Notes: generated by a model not told the origin, from the sequence alone. A stretch of 64,000 nucleotides of DNA from Cellulomonas alba (GCF_030362835.1 NZ_JAUCGQ010000003.1:62001-126000), one strand, 5' to 3'. Positions 8,757 through 22,109 are shown, numbered from the stretch's first letter. Numbers and translations: made by a program.

Positions 8757-9737
8757 TCAGAGGTCGAGCAGATCCGGGCTCAGGCCGGCCTCGGTGTCCG
8801 GGATGCCGAGCTCCGAGGCGCGCTTGTCAGCGGTCGCCAGGAGGCGCCGGATGCGGCCCGCGACCGCGTCCTTCGTCAGCGGGGGCGTGGCGAGCTTGCC
8901 GAGCTCCTCGAGCGACGCCTCCTTGTGCGACAGGCGCAGCTCCCCCGCCTCGCGCAGGTGCTCGGGCAGCTCCTCGCCCAGGATCTCGAAGGCGCGCTCC
9001 ACGCGGGCGCCCGCGGCCACCGCGGCGCGCGCCGACCGGCGCAGGTTCGCGTCGTCGAAGTTGGCCAGGCGGTTCGCCGTGCCGCGCACCTCGCGCCGCA
9101 CGCGGCGCTCCTCCCACACGAGCATCGCCTCGTGCGCGCCGAGCCGCGCGAGCATCGCCGCGATCGCGTCGCCGTCGCGGATCACCACGCGGTCGACGCC
9201 GCGCACCTCCCGCGCCTTGGCGCTGATGCCGAGCCGCCGTGCCGCACCCACCAGGGCGAGCGCCGCCTCCGGACCGGGGCACGTGACCTCGAGCGCCGAC
9301 GAACGACCCGGCTCGGTGAGCGAGCCGTGCGCCAGGAACGCGCCCCGCCACGCCGCCTCGGCCTCGCCGACGCCCGCCGAGACGACCTGCGGCGGCAGGC
9401 CGCGCACCGGCCGGCCGCGGTTGTCGAGCAGACCCGTCTGGCGCGCGAGCGACTCGCCGTCCTTGACGACGCGCACCACGTAGCGGCTCCCGCGCCGCAG
9501 GCCACCCGCGGAGACGACGATGAAGTCGCTCTCGTGGCCGTACACGTCCTTGATCGCCTCGCGCAGCCGGCGTGCCGCGATGCCCGAGTCGAGCTCGGCC
9601 TCGATGACGATCCGGCCCGAGATGATGTGCAGCCCGCCGGCGAACCGGAGGGTGGCCGCGACCTCGGCCTTCCGCAAGGACGTCTTGTCCACCTTGAGCC
9701 GGGCGAGCTCGTCCTTGACCTGTGCCGTCAGCGCCAT
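8757..9737 (-). CDS. whiA: DNA-binding protein WhiA
   Basis: WhiA is a conserved Gram-positive regulator, needed for sporulation septation in Streptomyces and linked to cell division in non-sporulators. The 326-residue protein has the N-terminal degenerate LAGLIDADG homing-endonuclease-like domain ([16 protein letters not shown] onward; [15 protein letters not shown] is the conserved family segment) and a C-terminal helix-turn-helix ([20 protein letters not shown]). Length is standard. It lies downstream of yvcK with a 48-base gap, in the conserved rapZ-yvcK-whiA order. Confidence 0.96.
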   Translation of the reverse strand: MALTAQVKDELARLKVDKTSLRKAEVAATLRFAGGLHIISGRIVIEAELDSGIAARRLREAIKDVYGHESDFIVVSAGGLRRGSRYVVRVVKDGESLARQTGLLDNRGRPVRGLPPQVVSAGVGEAEAAWRGAFLAHGSLTEPGRSSALEVTCPGPEAALALVGAARRLGISAKAREVRGVDRVVIRDGDAIAAMLARLGAHEAMLVWEERRVRREVRGTANRLANFDDANLRRSARAAVAAGARVERAFEILGEELPEHLREAGELRLSHKEASLEELGKLATPPLTKDAVAGRIRRLLATADKRASELGIPDTEAGLSPDLLDL

Positions 9738-9785
9738 GGCGTCATCCTGCCATCGCCGCCCGGCCTTCGGGCCCGCTCTCCGATC

Positions 9786-10757
9786 TCACCCGACGTCGCC
9801 CAGGACGCGGTCCATCGCGTCCCGGTAGGCCGCCGCGAGCCGCAGCGGGTCGTGCCGCGCGGTGCCGTCGCCGCGGCTGACCTGGCGCAGGATCAGGTGG
9901 GCGCCGGTCAGCTCGCAGTGGTCCGCGAGCAGGACCGGGTCCTCCACGGCAGCCGGGTCCGCGACGACGGCGGCGAAGCGCAGCTCGGGCGCGTACTCGT
10001 GGATGACGTCGAGGTAGTGCTCGGCTCGCATCCCGGCGGTCTCCCCCGTGCCCGCCGCGAGGTTGAGCGTGAGCACGATCGGCGCGGACGTCTCGCGCAG
10101 CGCGTCGCGCAGCTCGGGGACGAGCAGGTGCGGCAGCACGGACGTGTACCAGGAGCCGGGGCCCAGCACGATCCAGTCCGCCGACCGCACGGCCTCGACC
10201 GCCTCGGCGCACGCCGGCGGGTCCGCGGGCACGAGCCGGACGGCCTCGATCGGCTCGACCGTGACGGCGATGCGGCTCTGGCCGACCACCACGCGCGGTC
10301 CCGTCTCGCCGCGGACGTCCGCCTCGATCCGGAGCGGCACGGCCGCCATGGGAAGCACCCGGCCGCGCGCGCCCAGCAGGCGGCCCACCCAGTCGAGCCC
10401 CTCGACCGTGTCCCCCAGCAGCTCCCACAGCGCGACGATCAGCAGGTTCCCGACCGCGTGCTGGTCGAGCCCGCCGTCCGACGCGAACCGGTGCTGCAGC
10501 ACGTCACGCCACGTGCGACCCCACTCCGAGTCGTCGCACAGCGCCGCGAGGGCCATGCGCAGGTCGCCGGGCGGCAGGACGCCGAGCTCGTCGCGCAGTC
10601 GCCCCGAGGACCCGCCGTCGTCCGCGACCGTGACGACCGCCGTGATCCGGTCGGTCACGAGCCGCAGGGCGGACAGCGACGCGGACAGTCCGTGCCCACC
10701 GCCGAACGCGACCACGGCGGGGCCGTGCGTCGAGCGGGGGGCGGGAGCCGCCCTCAT
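9786..10757 (-). CDS. yvcK: Gluconeogenesis factor / YvcK (CofD-like) protein
   Basis: The 323-residue protein belongs to the CofD/YvcK family; YvcK binds UDP-GlcNAc and supports cell-wall synthesis and growth on gluconeogenic carbon. It opens with VVAFGGGHGLSASLSALR, the nucleotide-sugar-binding glycine loop, followed by TVADDGGSSGRLR and LPPGDLRMALAAL, all family signatures; LGPGSWYTSVLPHLLV is a later one. The ATG at 10757 overlaps the rapZ stop by four bases (ATGA), so it is coupled to rapZ. Rossmann-like fold, cytosolic. Confidence 0.95.
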   Translation of the reverse strand: MRAAPAPRSTHGPAVVAFGGGHGLSASLSALRLVTDRITAVVTVADDGGSSGRLRDELGVLPPGDLRMALAALCDDSEWGRTWRDVLQHRFASDGGLDQHAVGNLLIVALWELLGDTVEGLDWVGRLLGARGRVLPMAAVPLRIEADVRGETGPRVVVGQSRIAVTVEPIEAVRLVPADPPACAEAVEAVRSADWIVLGPGSWYTSVLPHLLVPELRDALRETSAPIVLTLNLAAGTGETAGMRAEHYLDVIHEYAPELRFAAVVADPAAVEDPVLLADHCELTGAHLILRQVSRGDGTARHDPLRLAAAYRDAMDRVLGDVG

Positions 10758-11698
10758 TCCTTCCCGAGGTCGCGCGCCGCGACCGTCACGTGGTGCCCGC
10801 GCTCGCGCAGCTTGGCGGCGATCGCCTCGCTGATCGCCACCGAGCGGTGCTTGCCACCGGTACAGCCGACGGCGATCGTCACGTACCGCTTCTCCTCGTT
10901 GAGGTAGCCCGCGAGCACGGGCTCGAGCGCGTCGACGTAGCGGTCGACGAACTGGCTCGCGCCGGGCAGCCCGAGCACGTAGTCGCGGACGGGGGCGTCG
11001 CGGCCCGTCAGGTGCCGCAGCTCGGTGACCCAGTACGGGTTCGACAGGAACCGCACGTCGACGACGTGGTCGGCGTCGAGCGGCAGGCCGTACTTGAAGC
11101 CGAACGAGACGACCGAGACGCGGAGCACGTCCTCGGTGTCGCCGGCGACGACCGCACGGACCTGGCGCGCGAGGTCGTGCACGTTGAGGTTCGAGGTGTC
11201 GATGACGGTGTCGGCCCGCTCGCGCAGGTCGGAGAGCAGCGCGCGCTCGGCCGCGATGCCGTCGAGCACGCGACCCTCGCCCTGGAGCGGGTGCGGACGG
11301 CGCACCTGCTCGTACCGCCGCACGAGCTCCTCGTCGGACGCCTCGAGGAACAGGATCCGGTGGTCGACGCCGACGTCCGAGAGCGAGTCGAGCACCCGCG
11401 TCAGGTCGTTGAAGAACTCGCGCCCGCGCACGTCGATCACCGCGGCCAGGCGCTGCGCACCCGCTCCCGCCTGGCCGCTCGTCAGCATGCCGACGAGGTG
11501 GGTGAGCATCTGCGCCGGCAGGTTGTCGACCACGTACCAGTCGAGGTCCTCCAGCACCGCGGCGGCGCGCGTGCGACCCGCACCCGACATGCCGGTGATG
11601 ATCAGGACCTGCGGCTGCAGCAGGCGCGGCGACTCGGCGGCCGCGTCGATCGCGGGGATGCCTGACGGGACCGTCATGGGCGAGGGCTCGTCGCTCAT
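10754..11698 (-). CDS. rapZ: RNase adapter RapZ / nucleotide-binding YvcJ-type protein
   Basis: A 314-residue P-loop protein of the RapZ/YvcJ family. The N-terminal nucleotide site reads [18 protein letters not shown], so the canonical Walker Lys is Arg (GAGRT), a change that I recall from other actinobacterial members and which may lower nucleotide hydrolysis. The C-terminal domain has [20 protein letters not shown] and [15 protein letters not shown], the conserved domain that in E. coli binds the small RNA GlmZ. The start at 11698 overlaps the uvrC stop by four bases; an internal ATG eight codons later is possible. Part of uvrC-rapZ-yvcK-whiA. Confidence 0.95.
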   Translation of the reverse strand: MSDEPSPMTVPSGIPAIDAAAESPRLLQPQVLIITGMSGAGRTRAAAVLEDLDWYVVDNLPAQMLTHLVGMLTSGQAGAGAQRLAAVIDVRGREFFNDLTRVLDSLSDVGVDHRILFLEASDEELVRRYEQVRRPHPLQGEGRVLDGIAAERALLSDLRERADTVIDTSNLNVHDLARQVRAVVAGDTEDVLRVSVVSFGFKYGLPLDADHVVDVRFLSNPYWVTELRHLTGRDAPVRDYVLGLPGASQFVDRYVDALEPVLAGYLNEEKRYVTIAVGCTGGKHRSVAISEAIAAKLRERGHHVTVAARDLGKE

Positions 11699-13746
11699 GG
11701 GGCCAGCATGCCAGCCGGGTCGTCGGCCGTCGGGACGGCGCCACCGGTGGTGCCGCCCGAGTCGCTCGCGTCGGCGGACGCTCCGTCCCCCGCCGAGCCC
11801 GCCAGGGCCGCGACGACCGCCGCGGCCGTGCGCGCACCCATGCCGGGGACCGCCGCGACCTCCTCGACGCTCGCCGCCCGCAGCCGCTTCACCGACCCGA
11901 ACCGCTTGAGGAGCGCTGCCTGCCGCGCGGGGCCGAGCCCGGGTACCGCGTCGAGCGCCGAGGTCGTCATGCCCTTGCTCCGCCGCTTGCGGTGCGCGGT
12001 GATCGCGAACCGGTGCGCCTCGTCCCGCAACCGCTGCAGCAGGTACAGGCCCTCGGAGCTGCGCTCGAGGATCACCGGGTAGTCGTCGCCCGGCAGCCAC
12101 ACCTCCTCGAGCCGTTTGGCGAGGCCGCACAGCGCGACGTCGTCGATGCCGAGCTCCGCCATCGCCGCCGCCGCGGCCGCCACCTGCGGCGGGCCGCCGT
12201 CGACCACCACGAGGTTCGGCGGGTACGCGAAGCGGGCGGGGCGGCCGGTCGCCTCGTCGACCGGGCCGGAGCGGTGGGCGGGCTCGTCGGCCGCCCAGTC
12301 CTCGTCCTCGCCCAGACCGAGCTCGACGTCGTGCGCGTCGACCCGCTCGGCGAGGTAGCGCCGGAACCGCCTGCTGATCACCTCGTGCATCGCCGCGGTG
12401 TCGTCACGCGCGCCCTGGCCCTCCGGGCCGCGGACGCTGAACAGCCGGTACTCCGACTTGCGGGGCATCCCGTCCTCGAACACGACCATGGACGCGGACT
12501 GGTACGTGCCCTGGTTGTGCGAGACGTCGTAGCACTCGATGCGCAGCGGCGCGCTCTCGAGGCCGAGCGCCTCCTGGATCTCGCGGAGCGCCTGGCTCCG
12601 CGTCGTGAGGTCGCCGGCGCGGCGGGTGCGGTGCAGCACCAGCGCGTGCTCCGCGTTGCGGCGCACCGTCTCCGCGAGCTCGCGCTTGTCGCCGCGCTGC
12701 GGCACCCGGACCTGGACCCGGCTGCCACGCAGGCCCGTCAGCCACGCCTGGACCTGGTCGACGTCGGGCGGCAGCACCGGCACGAGGACCTCACGCGGCA
12801 CCGCCGCGTCCGGCGTCCCGTAGACCTGCTGGAGCAGGTGCTCGACGAGGTCGGCGTCGTCGACGTCCTCGACCTTCTCGACCACCCAGCCGCGCTGGCC
12901 CCGGATGCGCCCGTCGCGCACATGGAACACCTGGACGGCGGCCTCGAGCTCGTCGCCGACGAGCGCGAACAGGTCGGCGTCGGTGCCGTCGGCCAGCACC
13001 ACAGCGTTCCGCTCCGTGGCGCGCTGGAGCGTCGCGATGTCGTCGCGGAGGCGCGCCGCGCGCTCGTAGTCGAGCTCGGCCGCCGCCTCCTTCATGCGCG
13101 CCGTGAGCCGGCGCTCGAACTTGGCGGTGTCGCCCGCCATGAAGTCGCAGAAGTCCTGCGCGAGCCGGTGGTGGTCGTCGGGCGAGATGCGGCCCACGCA
13201 CGGCGCGGAGCACTTGTCGATGTAGCCGAGCAGGCACGGCCGGCCCTGCTGGTGGGCCCGCTTGAAGACGCCCGCCGAGCAGGTGCGCACCGGGAACACG
13301 CGCAGCAGCAGGTCGACCGTCTCGCGGATCGCCCACGCGTGCGCGTACGGGCCGAAGTACCGCGTGCCCTTGCGCTTCGCGCCGCGCATGACCTGCACCC
13401 GCGGGAACTCGTCCGCCATCGTCACCGCGAGGTAGGGGTACGACTTGTCGTCGCGGTACTTGATGTTGAACCGCGGGTCGAACTCCTTGATCCACGAGTA
13501 CTCGAGCGCGAGCGCCTCGACCTCGGTGCCCACCACGGTCCACTGCACGGACGACGCCGTCGTGACCATCTGCTGCGTGCGCGGGTGCAGGCCCGCGAGG
13601 TCCTGGAAGTAGCTCGACAGACGCGAGCGCAACGACTTCGCCTTGCCGACGTAGATGACCCGGCCGTGCTCGTCGCGGAACCGGTAGACGCCGGGCGCGT
13701 CCGGGATCTCTCCGGGCGCGGGTCGGTAGGTGGCGGGGTCGGCCAT
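11695..13746 (-). CDS. uvrC: Excinuclease ABC subunit C
   Basis: UvrC makes both incisions flanking a DNA lesion after loading by UvrA and UvrB. The 683-residue protein has an N-terminal GIY-YIG nuclease ([20 protein letters not shown], residues about 19-40), a UVR motif ([20 protein letters not shown]) that contacts UvrB, an RNase H-like nuclease core ([23 protein letters not shown]) and C-terminal helix-hairpin-helix pairs ([20 protein letters not shown]). The ATG at 13746 is preceded by a TAGGCT hexamer seven bases upstream, indicating a leaderless start. It heads the uvrC-rapZ-yvcK-whiA unit. Confidence 0.97.
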   Translation of the reverse strand: MADPATYRPAPGEIPDAPGVYRFRDEHGRVIYVGKAKSLRSRLSSYFQDLAGLHPRTQQMVTTASSVQWTVVGTEVEALALEYSWIKEFDPRFNIKYRDDKSYPYLAVTMADEFPRVQVMRGAKRKGTRYFGPYAHAWAIRETVDLLLRVFPVRTCSAGVFKRAHQQGRPCLLGYIDKCSAPCVGRISPDDHHRLAQDFCDFMAGDTAKFERRLTARMKEAAAELDYERAARLRDDIATLQRATERNAVVLADGTDADLFALVGDELEAAVQVFHVRDGRIRGQRGWVVEKVEDVDDADLVEHLLQQVYGTPDAAVPREVLVPVLPPDVDQVQAWLTGLRGSRVQVRVPQRGDKRELAETVRRNAEHALVLHRTRRAGDLTTRSQALREIQEALGLESAPLRIECYDVSHNQGTYQSASMVVFEDGMPRKSEYRLFSVRGPEGQGARDDTAAMHEVISRRFRRYLAERVDAHDVELGLGEDEDWAADEPAHRSGPVDEATGRPARFAYPPNLVVVDGGPPQVAAAAAAMAELGIDDVALCGLAKRLEEVWLPGDDYPVILERSSEGLYLLQRLRDEAHRFAITAHRKRRSKGMTTSALDAVPGLGPARQAALLKRFGSVKRLRAASVEEVAAVPGMGARTAAAVVAALAGSAGDGASADASDSGGTTGGAVPTADDPAGMLAP

Positions 13747-13753
13747 GTGTTCG

Positions 13754-13759
13754 AGCCTA
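13754..13759 (-). promoter_or_regulatory. -10 element for uvrC, leaderless
   Basis: TAGGCT on the minus strand, seven bases before the uvrC ATG. The same hexamer and spacing occur at pyk (51484-51489). Confidence 0.55.
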
Positions 13760-13890
13760 GTTCGGCGCACCGACAAGTCCGGTCGCAGCACCCAGCGCCG
13801 CGCCCCGTCCGGGTCCGACACGCGGGTCCGACGCGCCGGACTGCGCGCGGGCGTGCGGCCGGTGCGGCGACGTCGGGCGCCGGCGCTCGG

Positions 13891-13896
13891 TACCGT
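13891..13896 (+). promoter_or_regulatory. -10 element for the OsmC gene, leaderless
   Basis: TACCGT fits TANNNT and lies six bases before the ATG at 13903. The uvrC and OsmC promoters are divergent in 156 bases. Confidence 0.5.
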
Positions 13897-13902
13897 GCCG
13901 TC

Positions 13903-14415
13903 ATGGGCCCGCTGCACACGTACTCGACCGACCTCACCTGGACCGGCGCAGGCGCCACGGGCACGACCAGCTACACGGCGTACAGCCGCGACCACGAGGT
14001 GCGGATCGGCACCAAGCCTCCGCTCCTCGGCTCGTCGGACCCCGCGTTCCGCGGCGACCGCGACCGGTTCAGCCCCGAGGAGCTGCTGGTCGCGTCGCTC
14101 TCGCAGTGCCACCTGCTCTGGTTCCTCCACCTCGCGGCCGCTGCCGGCATCGTCGTCGTGGGGTACGAGGACCGGGCGACCGGGACCATGCGCGTCGAGG
14201 CCGCGGGGCACGGCCAGTTCACCGAGGTCGTGCTGCACCCGCGCGTGACGATCAGCGGGTCCGCGCACCTGGCCGACGGCTCGGCGGTCACGGACGGCGC
14301 CCTCGCGGACGTGCACCACAAGGCGCACGAGCACTGCTTCATCTCGCGGTCGGTGAACTTCCCGGTACGGATCGAGCCGGTGCCCGTGCGCGTCGCGCAG
14401 CCCGGCGCCGCATGA
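13903..14415 (+). CDS. OsmC/Ohr-family peroxidase-like protein
   Basis: The 170-residue protein belongs to the OsmC family of thiol-dependent hydroperoxide reductases. Both redox cysteines are present: [18 protein letters not shown] holds the peroxidatic Cys, and [14 protein letters not shown] the resolving one. The N-terminal region, with the [20 protein letters not shown] segment, resembles the OsmC subgroup represented by YhfA-like and SACOL-type proteins rather than Ohr proper. It starts at ATG 13903, six bases after a TACCGT -10 hexamer. It overlaps the DUF1990 gene by four bases. Substrate (organic hydroperoxide versus another electrophile) is not determined by sequence. Confidence 0.88.
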   Translation: MGPLHTYSTDLTWTGAGATGTTSYTAYSRDHEVRIGTKPPLLGSSDPAFRGDRDRFSPEELLVASLSQCHLLWFLHLAAAAGIVVVGYEDRATGTMRVEAAGHGQFTEVVLHPRVTISGSAHLADGSAVTDGALADVHHKAHEHCFISRSVNFPVRIEPVPVRVAQPGAA

Positions 14416-14885
14416 CGCGCACCGCGCGGACCCTGACCCAGCAGGCGGTCGTGGGCCACGGCCGCGACGCGTTCCGTTCGGCCGTCGACGGCCTCATGAC
14501 GTGGCAGATGCACCGTCGGGCAGGCGTGCGCACCGAGCCCGCGGGCAGGACCGGCGCGATCGGCCGTGCGGAGCCCGGCCTCAGGGTGGCCGTCGGCATC
14601 GGGCCGCGTCGGCTGGCGCTCGGTGGCGTGTGCGTCGTCGAGCGCGTGGACAGCGACGGTGAGCGCGTGTCGCTGACCTATCGGACCGAGGCAGGGCACG
14701 TCGAGGACGGGGTCCAGACGTTCGACGTCGTGCTCATGCCGGACGGCGAGGTGCGCGGACGCATCACGTCGACCTCGACGCCCGCCCACCGTCTGCTGCG
14801 TGCACTGCCGGGCCTCGGCGCCGCGGGCCAGCGCGTCGTCGCCCGCCGGTACCTGCGGGCCCTGCGCCGGCTCGCGGCGTCCTGA
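14412..14885 (+). CDS. DUF1990 family protein
   Basis: A 157-residue protein matching the DUF1990 family, of unknown function. Recognisable features are the N-terminal [20 protein letters not shown], the central [19 protein letters not shown], and [20 protein letters not shown], where the lipocalin/START-like beta strands would run. It overlaps the OsmC gene by ATGA and so is coupled to it. No signal peptide or catalytic motif is visible. Confidence 0.8.
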   Translation: MTRTARTLTQQAVVGHGRDAFRSAVDGLMTWQMHRRAGVRTEPAGRTGAIGRAEPGLRVAVGIGPRRLALGGVCVVERVDSDGERVSLTYRTEAGHVEDGVQTFDVVLMPDGEVRGRITSTSTPAHRLLRALPGLGAAGQRVVARRYLRALRRLAAS

Positions 14886-14913
14886 ACCGCGCCGCGCTCA
14901 TGCCGAGACGTGC

Positions 14914-17775
<2,862 letters not shown>

Positions 17776-17782
17776 GGCGGGC

Positions 17783-17788
17783 AGTCTA
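17783..17788 (-). promoter_or_regulatory. -10 element for uvrA, leaderless
   Basis: TAGACT on the minus strand, seven bases before the uvrA GTG. A weak -35 (GTGCGA), 17 bases upstream, falls inside the LexA box. Confidence 0.5.
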
Positions 17789-17805
17789 CGTTCCGGAACT
17801 GACAT

Positions 17806-17821
17806 TCGCACGCATGTTCGA
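17806..17821. promoter_or_regulatory. LexA (SOS) box of uvrA
   Basis: On the minus strand the sequence TCGAAC-ATGC-GTGCGA matches the actinobacterial LexA consensus TCGAAC-N4-GTTCGA in 11 of 12 defined positions. It overlaps the proposed -35 of the uvrA promoter, the position expected for repression. It may also affect the divergent GH15 gene, whose start is 85 bases away. Confidence 0.75.
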
Positions 17822-17905
17822 CCTGGGCGAACAGGCCGGACCCGCGCACCGTGCCGGCACGCCTCGCCGTGCCGCGCCCGCGCCGCAGGGTCATGCTGAG
17901 ACGCC

Positions 17906-19723
17906 ATGAGCGACAACGACCCCGACCTCGTCCCGATCTCCGAGTACGCGGTGCTCGGGGACGGCAGCACCGCGGCGCTGGTCTCCCGCCGGGGGTCGAT
18001 CGACTGGCTCTGCCTGCCCGGCTTCGACTCGGCGGCGTGCTTCGCGCGCCTGCTCGGCACGCGGGAGAACGGCCACTGGCTGCTCACCGTGCCGACCGCG
18101 ACCCGCGTCACACGGCGCTACGTCGCCGAGTCGTTCGTGCTCGAGACGACCTACGAGGCGCCCACCGGCACCGCGGTCGTGCTCGAGGCGATGCCGCTCG
18201 GCGACGGCCGCTCGGACGTGGTGCGGCGCATCGAGTGCACGTCGGGCCACGTCGAGGTCGAGCACCGGTGGGTCGTGCGGTTCGGGTACGGCGGCATCGA
18301 GCCGTGGGTCAGCCGCCTCACCGACGAGCGGGGCGAGGACGCGATCCGCGCGATCGCCGGCCCCGACTCGCTCATCCTGCGCGGCGACCGCCTGCCGATC
18401 GCCGCTGACCGCCACCACGAGGACCACTTCACGCTCGCGCGGGGCGAGGTCGTCGAGCTCGCGCTCACCTGGGTGCCGTCGTGGCAGCCCGTGCCCGAGC
18501 GGCTGACGATCGACGACCGCCTCGACCACACGCGTGTCCAGTGGGGACTGTGGGCGCGGTCGTGCGCGTACGAGGGCTCCTACCGCGAGGCGGTCATCCG
18601 CTCGCTGCTCGTGCTCCGGCTGCTCACCGACGCGGAGACGGGCGGCATCGTCGCGGCGGCCACCACGTCGCTCCCCGAGGACTTCGGCGGCGAGCGGAAC
18701 TGGGACTACCGCTACTGCTGGCTGCGCGACGCGGCACTGACGATCGAGGCGCTCGTCGAGCACGGCTACCGCGACGAGGCGACCCAGTGGCGCGGCTGGC
18801 TGCTCCGCGCCGTGGCGGGCGACCCCGCCGACCTCCAGATCATGTACCGCGTCGACGGCGGCCGGGACATCCCCGAGCGCGAGCTGAGCCACCTCGCCGG
18901 CTACGCCGGCTCGACGCCCGTCCGCGTCGGGAACCTCGCGGTCGGCCAGGTGCAGAACGACGTGCTCGGCGAGGTCATGTGCGCGCTCGAGACCGCCCGC
19001 GAGGACGGCATCGACGAGACGACCGACTCGTGGTCGCTCCAGCGGCACCTGGTCGACGAGCTCCTGCAGCACTGGCGCGACCCGGACCGGGGCATCTGGG
19101 AGGTGCGCGGCGACCCGCGCCACTTCACGCACTCGAAGGTCATGGCGTGGGCGGCCGTGGACCGCGCCGTCCGCGCCGCCGAGAAGCACGACCTCGACGC
19201 GCCGCTCGAGCGGTGGCGACGCGAGCGCGACGCGATCCACGCCGACGTGCTCGAGCACGGCTGGTCGGACGAGCGGGGCACGTTCGTGCAGTCGTACGGC
19301 GCGGAGCACGTCGACGCGGCGCTGCTCCAGCTCGTCATCGTCGGGTTCCTGCCGCCCGATGACGAGCGGCTCCGGTCGACCGTCGCCGCGATCCGCCGGG
19401 ACCTCGAGGTCGCCCCCGGGCTGCTGCGCCGGTACGAGACCGAGAAGTCCGACGACGGCGTGGCCGGTGACGAGCACCCGTTCCTCGCGTGCTCGTTCTG
19501 GCTCGCGGACGCGCTCGCGCGGCTCGACGACATCGACGCGGCAACGGACGTGCTCGACACCGTGATCGGGCTCGCGAACGACGTCGGGCTCCTCGCGGAG
19601 CAGTTCGACCCCCGCGGGCGGCGCATGGCGGGCAACGTGCCGCAGGCGCTCTCCCACCTGGCGCTGGTCCGCGCCGTGCACAGCCACGACCTGGCGCTCG
19701 AGCGCGCCGGCCGACGGGACTGA
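17906..19723 (+). CDS. GH15 family glycoside hydrolase (glucoamylase/trehalase-like)
   Basis: A 605-residue cytosolic protein of glycoside hydrolase family 15, which cleaves alpha-glucosidic bonds with inversion; mycobacterial relatives act on trehalose. It has the N-terminal beta-sandwich ([20 protein letters not shown], then [12 protein letters not shown]) and a C-terminal (alpha/alpha)6 barrel. [20 protein letters not shown] is the family's substrate loop. Candidate catalytic glutamates are in [13 protein letters not shown] and [11 protein letters not shown]. No signal peptide is visible, so it acts inside the cell, on trehalose or maltodextrins. Divergent from uvrA and convergent with the acyl-CoA dehydrogenase. 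Confidence 0.9.
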   Translation: MSDNDPDLVPISEYAVLGDGSTAALVSRRGSIDWLCLPGFDSAACFARLLGTRENGHWLLTVPTATRVTRRYVAESFVLETTYEAPTGTAVVLEAMPLGDGRSDVVRRIECTSGHVEVEHRWVVRFGYGGIEPWVSRLTDERGEDAIRAIAGPDSLILRGDRLPIAADRHHEDHFTLARGEVVELALTWVPSWQPVPERLTIDDRLDHTRVQWGLWARSCAYEGSYREAVIRSLLVLRLLTDAETGGIVAAATTSLPEDFGGERNWDYRYCWLRDAALTIEALVEHGYRDEATQWRGWLLRAVAGDPADLQIMYRVDGGRDIPERELSHLAGYAGSTPVRVGNLAVGQVQNDVLGEVMCALETAREDGIDETTDSWSLQRHLVDELLQHWRDPDRGIWEVRGDPRHFTHSKVMAWAAVDRAVRAAEKHDLDAPLERWRRERDAIHADVLEHGWSDERGTFVQSYGAEHVDAALLQLVIVGFLPPDDERLRSTVAAIRRDLEVAPGLLRRYETEKSDDGVAGDEHPFLACSFWLADALARLDDIDAATDVLDTVIGLANDVGLLAEQFDPRGRRMAGNVPQALSHLALVRAVHSHDLALERAGRRD

Positions 19724-19792
19724 CGAGACGGCTGCGGAGTCAGGCACCTGGCCCGGGAGGTGTCGCGGGAGGCGCCGGAGCGCCGTGACCGG

Positions 19793-20947
19793 CTACTCGA
19801 GCGGCCCCAGCACCGACTGCGCGACGGTCGAGTGCGCCGACTCGTCGTCCGACGGGTGGAATATGCCCGCGAGCACGTCGCGGTAGAGCCGGCCGAGCTC
19901 GCCGCCTGTGTAGTAGGACGCGCCGCCCGACACCTGCAGCGCGAGGTCGACCACGCGGCGCGCCGACTCGACTGCCCGGACCTTGAGGCCCACGACCTGC
20001 GCGAACCACCGTGCGCCGTGGTCCGCCTGCTCGTCGACGTCCCGCGCGAGCGCGAACACCTGGAGCTCGGCGCCGTCCTGCGCGAGCGCCGCGTCGGCGA
20101 CCTTCCAGCGGATGTCGGGATCCTGCGAGTACGCGCGGCCGTCGTACTTCATCGACCGGCGGCGCCGCGTGGCCTCGACGCCCAGCTCGATCGCGCGTCG
20201 GCCGATCCCGGTGTAGACGGCCGCGAGCAGGACCTCGAAGACCGCGAACAGCGCGAACACGAACGAGTCGGCGCTCGGCCCCGGTGGGAGAGCGCGGTAG
20301 ACGTGCGCGGGTGCGGCGTAGGCGCCGTCGAGCACCGTGGTCTCGGACTGCGTCGCGCGCATGCCGAGCGTGTCCCAGTCGCCCTTCGTCGTGACGCCGT
20401 CGCGCCCGACGACGCCGTGCACGAGCCGCGGGCCGTCCGGGTGGTGCTCGTCGAGCCCGAACGTCGCGAGCCGCGTCCAGACCGGCGAGAGCGACGTGAA
20501 GATCTTCGTGCCGAAGAACCTGTAGCCGCCGTCGGCCTGCCGCTCGGCGCGGGTGCGGGAGCCGAACATGACGAGGTCGTTGCCGGCCTCCGAGTTGCCG
20601 AACGCGAACACCTCCCCGGCCGCCGCCTCCCGGAGCACGAACTCGACGGAGTCGTCGCCGCGCGCGACCAGCAGAGCCGCGAGGCCCGTCACGACGAGGT
20701 GCATGTTGACGGCCAGCGCGGTCGCGGGCGCCGCGGCGGCGAGCCGCACCTGCTCGCGCGACACCTCCTCCAGCGTCAGGCCGGCGCCGCCGAGCCGCTC
20801 GGGCACGAACGCGCGCAGGTACCCGGCGTCGACGAGCTCGGCGAGGTCCTCGTGCGGGAACGTGTTCTCGCGGTCGTGGCCGGGCGCGCGCTCGTGCACG
20901 CGCGCCAGCAGGTCGTCGGTGAGCAGCGTGCGCAGCTCGCGCGGCAT
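19793..20947 (-). CDS. Acyl-CoA dehydrogenase family flavoprotein
   Basis: A 384-residue protein with the acyl-CoA dehydrogenase fold: an N-terminal helical domain (FPHEDLAELVDAGYLRAFVP), a middle beta-barrel (GYRFFGTKIFTSLSPVWTRL; DWDTLGMRATQSETTVLDGA) and a C-terminal helical domain (QVSGGASYYTGGELGRLYRD). The second position of the middle-domain FAD contact LGMRATQSE is typical. It starts at an ATG with GGAGGACC six bases upstream. The aldo-keto reductase gene ends 14 bases upstream, so the two are probably cotranscribed. The true substrate is unclear, and this branch includes oxidases and monooxygenases that use reduced flavin. Confidence 0.88.
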   Translation of the reverse strand: MPRELRTLLTDDLLARVHERAPGHDRENTFPHEDLAELVDAGYLRAFVPERLGGAGLTLEEVSREQVRLAAAAPATALAVNMHLVVTGLAALLVARGDDSVEFVLREAAAGEVFAFGNSEAGNDLVMFGSRTRAERQADGGYRFFGTKIFTSLSPVWTRLATFGLDEHHPDGPRLVHGVVGRDGVTTKGDWDTLGMRATQSETTVLDGAYAAPAHVYRALPPGPSADSFVFALFAVFEVLLAAVYTGIGRRAIELGVEATRRRRSMKYDGRAYSQDPDIRWKVADAALAQDGAELQVFALARDVDEQADHGARWFAQVVGLKVRAVESARRVVDLALQVSGGASYYTGGELGRLYRDVLAGIFHPSDDESAHSTVAQSVLGPLE

Positions 20948-20961
20948 GGCGGTCCTCCGGT

Positions 20962-21786
20962 TCAGCTGACGCGGTCGGGGTGGGATCCGGTGCGCTCGTC
21001 CCGGTCGAGCGCGGCGATCCGCGCGTGGTCCTCGTCCGTCAGCGCGAAGCCGAACACGTCGAGGTTCGCGCGGATCCGCTCGGGCGTCACCGACTTCGGC
21101 ACCGCCGCGACATCGAGGTCCAGGTGCCAGCGCAGCACGACCTGCGCCGGGCTGACGCCGTGCTCCGCAGCGATCTCGCCGAGGACGGGGTCGCGCAGCA
21201 CCGCGCCGCGGCCGAGCGGCGACCACGCCTGCGTGACGATCCCGTGCTCGGCGTGGAACGCGCGCAGCTCGCGCTGCTGCAGGTACGGGTGCAGCTCGAC
21301 CTGGTTGACGACCGGGGCCTCGCCCGAGTCGTCGATGATCCGCCCCAGGTGGTCCGGCTGGAAGTTCGAGACGCCGACCGACCGGACCCGGCCCTCGTCG
21401 CGGAGCTCGCGCAGCGCGCGCCAGGTCTCGACGTAGAGCGCGCGAGCGGGCGACGGCCAGTGGATCAGGTAGAGGTCCGGCGCGCCGAGGCCCAGCCGGT
21501 CGACCGAGGCGTCGAACGCCGCGCGAGCCGCCGCGCGCCCGTGCGCGTCGTTCCACAGCTTGGTCGTCACGAACACCGCGTCGCGCGGCAGCCCACTGGC
21601 GCGGACCGCCACGCCCACCGCGCGCTCGTTCCGGTACAGCGTCGCCGTGTCGACCAGCCGGTACCCGGCCTCCAGAGCGGTCGTCACCGCCGGGACCGCC
21701 GCGGCCTCGTCCACCTTGTAGACGCCGAAGCCCAGCATCGGCATCCGTGAACCGTCGGAGAGCAGCACGTCCGGGATGTCGACCAC
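20962..21786 (-). CDS. Aldo/keto reductase
   Basis: A 274-residue NADPH-dependent TIM-barrel reductase of the AKR5-like bacterial group (2,5-diketo-D-gluconate reductase relatives). The catalytic tetrad is present: Asp and Tyr in VDTATLYRNERAVG, Lys in VTTKLWND and His in LYLIHWPSP. The cofactor-binding end VAAVPKSVTPERIRANLDVF is intact. The GTG at 21786 is chosen because translation from it begins VDIPDVLLSDGSRMPMLGFG, matching family N termini, and GGCGGG lies just upstream. It is the first gene of a two-gene unit with the acyl-CoA dehydrogenase and is divergent from the YciI gene (38 bases apart). Confidence 0.9.
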   Translation of the reverse strand: MVDIPDVLLSDGSRMPMLGFGVYKVDEAAAVPAVTTALEAGYRLVDTATLYRNERAVGVAVRASGLPRDAVFVTTKLWNDAHGRAAARAAFDASVDRLGLGAPDLYLIHWPSPARALYVETWRALRELRDEGRVRSVGVSNFQPDHLGRIIDDSGEAPVVNQVELHPYLQQRELRAFHAEHGIVTQAWSPLGRGAVLRDPVLGEIAAEHGVSPAQVVLRWHLDLDVAAVPKSVTPERIRANLDVFGFALTDEDHARIAALDRDERTGSHPDRVS

Positions 21787-21824
21787 CCCGCCACTGTGCC
21801 ACCCGCGTGGGGCAGGATGCGCGC

Positions 21825-22109
21825 ATGACGACGTATGCCGTGCGCTACACCTACGACGCGCGTTCCGACGTCCGGGACGCCGTGCGTCCCGAGCACCGCG
21901 CCTACCTCGGCGGCCTGCTCGAGCGCGGCGCGCTCCACATGAGCGGACCGTTCTCCGACGAGGGCGAGCCCGGCGCGCTGCTGATCTTCGAGGCGGCGGG
22001 CGCCGAGGAGCTCGCCGAGCTGCTCGCCGCCGACCCGTTCGCCCGCGAGGGCCTGGTCGCGCGGATCGACGTCCGCGCGTGGACGGTCGCGATCGGCTCG
22101 CTCGGCTGA
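21825..22109 (+). CDS. YciI family protein
   Basis: A 94-residue dimeric ferredoxin-like (alpha+beta barrel) protein of the YciI family. The conserved RPEHRAYLGGLLERGALHMSG block (written here up to its start, RPEHRAYLGGLLERG) and the DPFAREGLVARIDVRAW end are the recognisable segments; the His of PEHRAYL is the conserved candidate active-site residue. Family members are mostly of unknown function, with some dehalogenase or isomerase activity proposed. The ATG at 21825 has little leader sequence, and a CAGGAT hexamer six bases upstream suggests a leaderless transcript. Confidence 0.85.
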   Translation: MTTYAVRYTYDARSDVRDAVRPEHRAYLGGLLERGALHMSGPFSDEGEPGALLIFEAAGAEELAELLAADPFAREGLVARIDVRAWTVAIGSLG

